A stretch of DNA of 64,000 nt, taken from positions 310,001 through 374,000 of the forward strand of contig NZ_PYOO01000002.1 in assembly GCF_003026395.1 (NCBI RefSeq). Reading direction: 5' to 3'. The notes beneath the pieces were generated by a model. It ran no database searches, was not told the DNA's origin, and was given only the letters and a program-made list of their open reading frames with translations. Source of the stretch: Photobacterium iliopiscarium. GTDB taxonomy: Bacteria > Pseudomonadota > Gammaproteobacteria > Enterobacterales > Vibrionaceae. This document shows, in pieces, positions 59,432 through 64,000 of this stretch (position 1 is its first letter; each line of letters opens with the position of its first letter). The position numbers and the translations under genes were made by a program.

Positions 59432-60523
59432 ATGAATGTAAACGTAAATACCGAACCACAACAAAATGCATGGATCAGTAAATCAATAAAAGCGATTGAA
59501 GCAGATTATCAACGTTCTGCCGATACCCATTTGATTAAACTCGATATACCCAGCCTTGACGGTATCGATATCTATCTAAAAGATGAAAGTACACATCCAA
59601 CGGGAAGTTTAAAACATCGTTTAGCACGTTCATTGTTTTTGTATGCACTCTGTAATGGTTGGATAAACCAAAATACTACGGTGATTGAGTCGTCATCAGG
59701 CAGTACCGCAGTATCAGAAGCCTATTTTGCACGTTTACTCGGACTGCCATTTATTGCGGTTGTGCCACGGAAAACAGCATCTAAAAAAATTGAACAAATT
59801 GAATTTTATGGTGGTAAAGCCCACTTTGTTGATTCATCAGCCGCGATTTATGAAGAATCTCGTCGTTTAGCAACAGAGTTAAAGGGTCATTATATGGACC
59901 AATTTACTTATGCTGAACGAGCAACAGACTGGCGTGGCAATAACAACATTGCGAACAGTATTTTTAACCAAATGGAATTTGAACGTTTTCCTATTCCAAC
60001 CTGGATTGTAATGAGCCCAGGAACAGGTGGTACGTCTGCCACTATTGGGCGCTATATTCGTTACCAAATGCATCCTACTCAATTATGTGTGGTTGATCCT
60101 GAAAATTCAGTGTTTTATGACTATTTTATGGAACGAGATGCCACTATCACGTTAGACGTCGGTAGCCGTATTGAAGGGATTGGCCGACCTCGGGTTGAAC
60201 CGAGTTTTATTCCCAATGTGATTAACGAAATGCGAAAAATTCCTGATGCAGCCAGTGTTGCAACAGTCCATTGGCTAGAAAAGATTATTGGTCGTAAAGC
60301 CGGTGCTTCAACAGGCACTAACCTGTATGGCGTACTACAAATAGCGACTGAAATGAAACAGCGCGGTGAAACAGGTTCAATTGTAACCTTGTTATGTGAT
60401 AGCGGTGAACGTTACTTAGAAACCTATTATAACGACGACTGGATCACCGCAAATATTGGTGATATCACCCCACACATTGCTCAACTTCAACACTTACAAC
60501 AAACAGGTAAGTGGCCAATATAA
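59432..60523 (+). CDS. cdsH: PLP-dependent L-cysteine desulfhydrase (CdsH-like)
   Basis: A cysteine-synthase-fold enzyme of 363 aa, here probably degrading cysteine to pyruvate, sulfide and ammonia. The PLP Lys is Lys61 in HPTGSLKHRLARS, the substrate loop reads VIESSSGSTAVSEA, and the phosphate-binding loop is SPGTGGTSATIG. Placement opposite decR favours CdsH over CysK or CysM, which lack this partner. The start at 59432 has AGAGG upstream; the frame is open ten codons earlier. Confidence 0.82.
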   Translation: MNVNVNTEPQQNAWISKSIKAIEADYQRSADTHLIKLDIPSLDGIDIYLKDESTHPTGSLKHRLARSLFLYALCNGWINQNTTVIESSSGSTAVSEAYFARLLGLPFIAVVPRKTASKKIEQIEFYGGKAHFVDSSAAIYEESRRLATELKGHYMDQFTYAERATDWRGNNNIANSIFNQMEFERFPIPTWIVMSPGTGGTSATIGRYIRYQMHPTQLCVVDPENSVFYDYFMERDATITLDVGSRIEGIGRPRVEPSFIPNVINEMRKIPDAASVATVHWLEKIIGRKAGASTGTNLYGVLQIATEMKQRGETGSIVTLLCDSGERYLETYYNDDWITANIGDITPHIAQLQHLQQTGKWPI

Positions 60524-60543
60524 CGAATAAAGAACAACCCCTT

Positions 60544-60580
60544 GGGTTGGTTAGCTACAGCGCCAACCCCCTTATTTTAA
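60544..60580 (+). terminator. Terminator after cdsH
   Basis: GGGTTGG / CCAACCC stem, 12-nt loop, then CCTTATTTT, 20 bp after the stop. Confidence 0.7.
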
Positions 60581-60591
60581 CGTCACACCCT

Positions 60592-60719
60592 TTGCTTTAT
60601 TTTGTGTCTTTAAGCTAATACGGATAAACCTAATTGTCCTCTGCACTTTTGGGAATTAGATTTATATGGATAACGTACCAAGCTTATTTTATGCCGTACA
60701 ATTTGTACGGCTTTTTTTT
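60592..60719 (+). ncRNA. Candidate small RNA or leader transcript between cdsH and queC
   Basis: TTGCTT (60592-60597), 18 bp, TAATAC (60616-60621) resemble a sigma-70 promoter. About 90 bp later a strong terminator follows. Between them CTAATT...CC and GG...AATTAG can pair (60630-60659). There is no ORF with a ribosome binding site. A Hfq-type small RNA or an attenuated queC leader would both fit. Confidence 0.35.
60693..60719 (+). terminator. Strong Rho-independent terminator upstream of queC
   Basis: Perfect 8-bp stem GCCGTACA / TGTACGGC, 3-nt loop, eight T. It lies 170 bp after cdsH and 137 bp before queC, downstream of another terminator, so it ends some separate transcript. Confidence 0.9.
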
Positions 60720-60779
60720 ATCTGCACTATTTGTCATCACTACTTTTCTATCACCGCCAGCTGGGTTAGCATATCCCCT

Positions 60780-60806
60780 CATTCTAATCACATCATCATT
60801 AGAATG
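60780..60806. repeat. Perfect inverted repeat in the queC upstream region
   Basis: CATTCTAAT-N9-ATTAGAATG, 50 bp before the queC ATG. Possible operator or 5'-UTR stem. Confidence 0.6.
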
Positions 60807-60855
60807 TTGTTATACCGACTGTTTATCGGTAATCACTCATAAAGGATAATTCATC

Positions 60856-61554
60856 ATGGCAAAATCCGTAGTTGTTTTCAGTGGCGGTCAAGACTCAACC
60901 ACATGCCTCATTCAAGCATTAGCGCACTACGATGAAGTGCATTGCATTACGTTTGATTATGGTCAACGCCATAAGCTAGAGGTTGAGATTGCTGAACATA
61001 TCGCTAAAGATCTTGGCGTTGCTGCTCATAAAGTCATGGATGTTAGCTTACTCGGTGAACTTGCAATTAGTTCATTAACGCGCGATAGCATTCCTGTTTC
61101 TCATGAATTACAAGCTAATGGTTTACCGAATTCATTTGTACCAGGACGTAACATTCTATTTTTAACCTTGGCGGGTATTTATGCTTACCAAATTGGTGCA
61201 GAAACCGTGATCACGGGCGTTTGTGAAACCGATTTTTCTGGCTACCCGGATTGTCGTGATGAGTTTGTTCGTTCACTTAATCAATCATTAGTCTTAGGCA
61301 TGGATCGTCAATTTACGATTTCAACCCCATTAATGTGGCTCAATAAAGCCGAAACATGGGCGCTTGCTGATCAATATGGCAAATTAGATTATATTCGCGA
61401 ACAAACATTAACCTGTTATAACGGCATTGTCGGTGACGGTTGTGGTGATTGCCCTTCTTGTGATTTACGTCGTGCGGGTTTAGAAGATTACTTACAACAC
61501 CAAGCGACTGTGATGGCTGCATTGAAAGCCAAACAAGCACAACACAAAGCGTAA
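60856..61554 (+). CDS. queC: 7-cyano-7-deazaguanine synthase
   Basis: Makes preQ0 from 7-carboxy-7-deazaguanine, ATP and ammonia in queuosine synthesis. The 232-aa protein has the PP-loop [12 protein letters not shown] (6-17) and the C-terminal Zn site [10 protein letters not shown] with an upstream Cys in GDGCGDC. AAAGGA precedes the ATG. No other queuosine gene is adjacent; the gene follows the cdsH/decR pair. Confidence 0.96.
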   Translation: MAKSVVVFSGGQDSTTCLIQALAHYDEVHCITFDYGQRHKLEVEIAEHIAKDLGVAAHKVMDVSLLGELAISSLTRDSIPVSHELQANGLPNSFVPGRNILFLTLAGIYAYQIGAETVITGVCETDFSGYPDCRDEFVRSLNQSLVLGMDRQFTISTPLMWLNKAETWALADQYGKLDYIREQTLTCYNGIVGDGCGDCPSCDLRRAGLEDYLQHQATVMAALKAKQAQHKA

Positions 61555-61570
61555 ATATTTCCAATGTATA

Positions 61571-61611
61571 TAAAAAAAGCCGACATCCGTTAAAGGGATG
61601 TCGGCTTTTTA
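61571..61611. terminator. Bidirectional terminator between queC and prmB
   Basis: AAAAAGCCGACATCC / GGATGTCGGCTTTTT stem-loop, T-rich in both directions. Confidence 0.93.
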
Positions 61612-61634
61612 CTTTACACTGTATTCAGAGCTAA

Positions 61635-62567
61635 TTAATCGCGGTAAAGTGCAAAATCTGCTGCGCAATCAACAAGCTGCTCACGGGTTAACATGAACAC
61701 GCCGTGACCACCATTAGCAAACTCTAACCACATAAATGGAATGTGCGGGTATTGCTCTTCCATGTGGATCATTGAGTTACCCACTTCACAAATCAAAATA
61801 CCATCGTCTTTAAGGTAATCTGGTGCATTTGCAAGAATACGACGAACCAATTTCAGACCATCACTACCAGCGGCTAAACCAAGCTCTGGCTCATGACGGA
61901 ATTCTTCCGGTAGGCTGTCCATATCTTCTTGGTCAACATACGGTGGATTGGTCACGATAAGATCGTATTTATCTTTCGGTATATCACGTAAAAGATCAGA
62001 ACGAAGCGGAATCACTTGCTGCTCAAGGCCATGATCCGTTATATTCTGCTCAGCAACAGCTAACGCATCTACCGAAATATCAACGATATCAACTTCTGCC
62101 TCAGGGAACATGTGTGCACAAGCAATACCGATGCAACCACTGCCCGTACACAGATCCATGATACGTGTTGGTTCTTGTTGTAAAAATGGTTCAAAACGGT
62201 TTTCAATGAGCTCGCCAATCGGTGAACGTGGCACGAGTACACGTTCATCCACGAAGAACTCCATACCGCAAAAGTAGGCAACATTCGTTAAGTATGATAC
62301 GGGTGTACGATCATTGATTCGACGCATAACACGCTCAACAATACGATGACGCTCACTGCTTGTTAAACGCGAGTTACGTACTTCCGGTGGAACATCCAAC
62401 GGTAAGTAAACTGTCGGTAATACCAGTTGCACGGCTTCATCCCATGCATTGTCTGTACCATGACCGTAAAATAGGCCAGCAGCATTAAAACGGCTTACCG
62501 TCCAACGTAGCATGTCCTGCAATGTGTGAAGTTCGCTGACAGCTTCGTCGACAAAAATCTTATCCAA
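61635..62567 (-). CDS. prmB: Ribosomal protein uL3 (L3) N5-glutamine methyltransferase
   Basis: Methylates a Gln of ribosomal protein L3 using SAM. The 310-aa protein has an N-terminal helical domain, the SAM loop [12 protein letters not shown] (138-149) and the glutamine-methyltransferase motif NPPY (207-210). The N-terminus [16 protein letters not shown] matches PrmB rather than PrmC. It is divergent from smrB with 53 bp between the starts, as in E. coli. Confidence 0.96.
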   Translation of the reverse strand: MDKIFVDEAVSELHTLQDMLRWTVSRFNAAGLFYGHGTDNAWDEAVQLVLPTVYLPLDVPPEVRNSRLTSSERHRIVERVMRRINDRTPVSYLTNVAYFCGMEFFVDERVLVPRSPIGELIENRFEPFLQQEPTRIMDLCTGSGCIGIACAHMFPEAEVDIVDISVDALAVAEQNITDHGLEQQVIPLRSDLLRDIPKDKYDLIVTNPPYVDQEDMDSLPEEFRHEPELGLAAGSDGLKLVRRILANAPDYLKDDGILICEVGNSMIHMEEQYPHIPFMWLEFANGGHGVFMLTREQLVDCAADFALYRD

Positions 62568-62620
62568 AATAGCCTCCGATAAACGCTACAATACCACTAT
62601 ATAATTGTTGGAATTTTATT

Positions 62621-63151
62621 ATGAGTAACAAAAATTCACAGCTTGAAGATGATTTTGGCCTCTTCAAGGCAGAGGTAAAAGACGTAAAAAAGTTCACGCA
62701 TGATACCATAATCACGCCTCGTCAACAGAACTCAAAAGCGGATAAAGCAAAAGTGATGGGCAAAGAGACTCAAAATCATGAGTTTTATTTCTCAGATGAG
62801 TTTGAACCCCATCTTAGCGACACGGGTCCAACCCAATATGCGCGTGATGGTGTGTCTAAGTATGAAGTGAAAAAATTACGTCGTGGGGTGTATGTACCTG
62901 ATATTTACCTTGATATGCACGGTATGACGCAGCAGGAAGCAAAACGTGAGTTAGCGGCAATGATAGCAGCTTGCATAAAAGAGCATGTCTCATGTGCCTG
63001 TGTGATGCACGGTATTGGTAAATATATTTTGAAACAAAAAACACCAATGTGGTTAGCACAACATCCTGATGTGATGGCTTTTCACCAAGCACCCTTAGAG
63101 TTTGGCGGTGCTGGTGCATTGCTGGTGTTAATTGATATACCGGAGCGTTAA
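62621..63151 (+). CDS. smrB: Smr-domain ribosome-rescue endonuclease SmrB
   Basis: Cleaves mRNA at collided ribosomes. The 176-aa protein has a charged N-terminal extension and a C-terminal Smr domain with the signature LDMHGMTQQEAKREL and a HGIGKYILK motif in place of the usual HGKG-like loop. The prmB/smrB divergent pair supports the assignment. Its 3' end overlaps the convergent lipoprotein gene by 4 bp. Confidence 0.93.
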   Translation: MSNKNSQLEDDFGLFKAEVKDVKKFTHDTIITPRQQNSKADKAKVMGKETQNHEFYFSDEFEPHLSDTGPTQYARDGVSKYEVKKLRRGVYVPDIYLDMHGMTQQEAKRELAAMIAACIKEHVSCACVMHGIGKYILKQKTPMWLAQHPDVMAFHQAPLEFGGAGALLVLIDIPER

Positions 63152-63513
63152 TATCTTGGTTTTACCATATGACCAACTTTAACGACTTTACCACGGTTAA
63201 ATAACGTCACCTCTCCTGTCTCACAGACTTTAAGACGTTTTTTAACTGCGGTTTCAACAAAAAAATATTCACAATCATCATTACGGGCACTATCAATACG
63301 AGCAAAAATGACCAAGGGCGGCGCCCCTACTTCATTAGAATAGTTAGCAAAGGTTAAGCTACTGCCTGTTTGTGAAATATGCATGCCTTCAGTTTGCCCG
63401 TCTGACCATTTCACCATACCGTTAGCAGAAATACGAACCGGCTCACCCACACTGCACCCTGCTGTAAACAATAAACCTATCAGTGCCACAATCCCAAATT
63501 TAGCCATGATCAT
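63148..63513 (-). CDS. Small lipoprotein of unknown function
   Basis: A 121-aa protein with a short signal and lipobox LFTAGC, predicting lipid attachment at Cys20. The mature part is beta-rich with two further Cys (DDCEYFFVET and LKVCETGE). Not recognised. It is 10 bp downstream of sixA on the same strand, so probably cotranscribed. The start may be either of two ATGs (63513 or 63507). Confidence 0.75.
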   Translation of the reverse strand: MIMAKFGIVALIGLLFTAGCSVGEPVRISANGMVKWSDGQTEGMHISQTGSSLTFANYSNEVGAPPLVIFARIDSARNDDCEYFFVETAVKKRLKVCETGEVTLFNRGKVVKVGHMVKPRY

Positions 63514-63523
63514 TTATTGTCCA

Positions 63524-63997
63524 TTATTTATGCGGTTGGTGCTGCCACAACAATTTGCTCTGTCCTGATTGTGGATCATAATCAATCGCTGCAATCGCTG
63601 AAGTTAAAAACATCGGTGGTTGTAAGCCTGCGACTAATTCCGCAGTTAAATACCCCACTAATGGTAAATGTGAGATCAGCAACAATGATTGTGGCTGCTC
63701 AGTTTCAATGGTCGCTTTAATATATTCAGCAACCGTTTCAGCATCACCATAAGGAGTAATGTCTTCTACACTACCCACTTGAGTGGCTGTAGGTAAAATA
63801 TCGACCATTGCATGCCACGTTTGCTGAGCGCGTAAATAAGGACTCACCCACACCTGATCCAACTCACCCTTTAAATGTGATGCCAATAATGTTGCCATCT
63901 GTTGTGATTGGGCAATACCACGCGCAGTTAATGGGCGCTCAGCATCACTGGCGGCAAAATTCTCAGCTTCACCATGACGCATAATATAAATTTGCAT
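63524..63997 (-). CDS. sixA: Phosphohistidine phosphatase SixA
   Basis: Removes phosphate from His in PTS or phosphorelay proteins; E. coli SixA acts on NPr of the nitrogen PTS. The 157-aa protein starts MQIYIMRHGEAENFA with the catalytic RHG at 7-9, and the second active-site His lies in LLLISHLPLVGYL. It is complete; only three bases remain to the window end, so its promoter is outside. Confidence 0.94.
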   Translation of the reverse strand: MQIYIMRHGEAENFAASDAERPLTARGIAQSQQMATLLASHLKGELDQVWVSPYLRAQQTWHAMVDILPTATQVGSVEDITPYGDAETVAEYIKATIETEQPQSLLLISHLPLVGYLTAELVAGLQPPMFLTSAIAAIDYDPQSGQSKLLWQHQPHK

Positions 63998-64000
63998 AAA

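Noticed and set aside
60544..60590. Possible preQ1-I riboswitch (loop contains TAGCTACA, as in that class) upstream of queC
   Set aside because: The A-rich tail and the CTAA pairing element required 3' of the stem are absent. A strong terminator and about 290 bp separate it from queC. A terminator of cdsH explains it better.
60634..60849. 71-codon hydrophobic frame upstream of queC
   Set aside because: It runs through a strong terminator and an inverted repeat, and has no ribosome binding site.

Overview
The window looks like a chromosomal segment from a member of the Vibrionaceae, most likely a Photobacterium. The DNA is AT-rich. It carries toxR-toxS next to htpG, a chitobiase beside a GlcNAc PTS transporter, and core gene blocks in typical gamma-proteobacterial order (seqA-ybfF-fldA-fur-glnS, asnB-gsk-hemH-adk-htpG, dnaX-ybaB-recR, apt-ybaN, priC-ybaM, ybaZ-tesB-decR-queC, prmB/smrB). 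The genus is an inference from these features; no database search was made.

Layout. 1-4.7 kb: partial seqA, esterase ybfF, flavodoxin fldA, iron regulator fur, glnS. 4.9-11.9 kb: a chitin/GlcNAc module with lipoprotein chitobiase, nagE, nagB and the repressor gene nagC. The nagE-nagB gap holds two NagC-like operators flanking a CRP-like site; no nagA is present. 12-19 kb: a KefC-like antiporter, asnB, gsk, hemH, adk. 19-22.7 kb: htpG, divergent from toxRS, with a sigma-32-like promoter in the gap. 22.8-34.1 kb: recR/ybaB/dnaX (with a candidate -1 frameshift site), apt, ybaN, a DksA-type zinc-finger protein, a YccT-like protein, a porin, and a dinG-yfcA-priC-ybaM cluster whose last gene is only 57 codons.

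34.2-56.2 kb is the accessory half. It holds an RND efflux pump with its periplasmic adaptor, a secreted protein of unknown function, and an apparent operon of a heterodimeric ABC exporter followed by a eukaryotic-type glutathione-synthetase homologue. It also holds a decayed coding region, an EamA transporter, an NfsA nitroreductase, a SulP transporter, a VOC protein, an AhpD-like protein with a LysR regulator, a PACE-family efflux protein, three very small basic proteins, and a transglutaminase-fold protein in a gene-poor, repeat-rich stretch. That stretch contains two 134-bp direct repeats with a palindromic core and a five-copy 8-bp tandem repeat. It ends at the SRP RNA gene ffs.

56.4-64 kb returns to core genes: a membrane protein, the alkyltransferase-like ybaZ, tesB, the cysteine-responsive pair decR/cdsH (divergent), queC, prmB/smrB, a small lipoprotein and sixA. 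A possible unannotated small RNA lies between cdsH and queC.

The strongest candidates for something new are (i) the ABC exporter plus eukaryotic-type glutathione-synthetase-like ligase operon at 40.3-45.4 kb, where two serines that bind the gamma-glutamylcysteine substrate in the human enzyme are Ala and Gly, and (ii) the repeat-bounded region around the transglutaminase-like gene at 53.5-56.1 kb.
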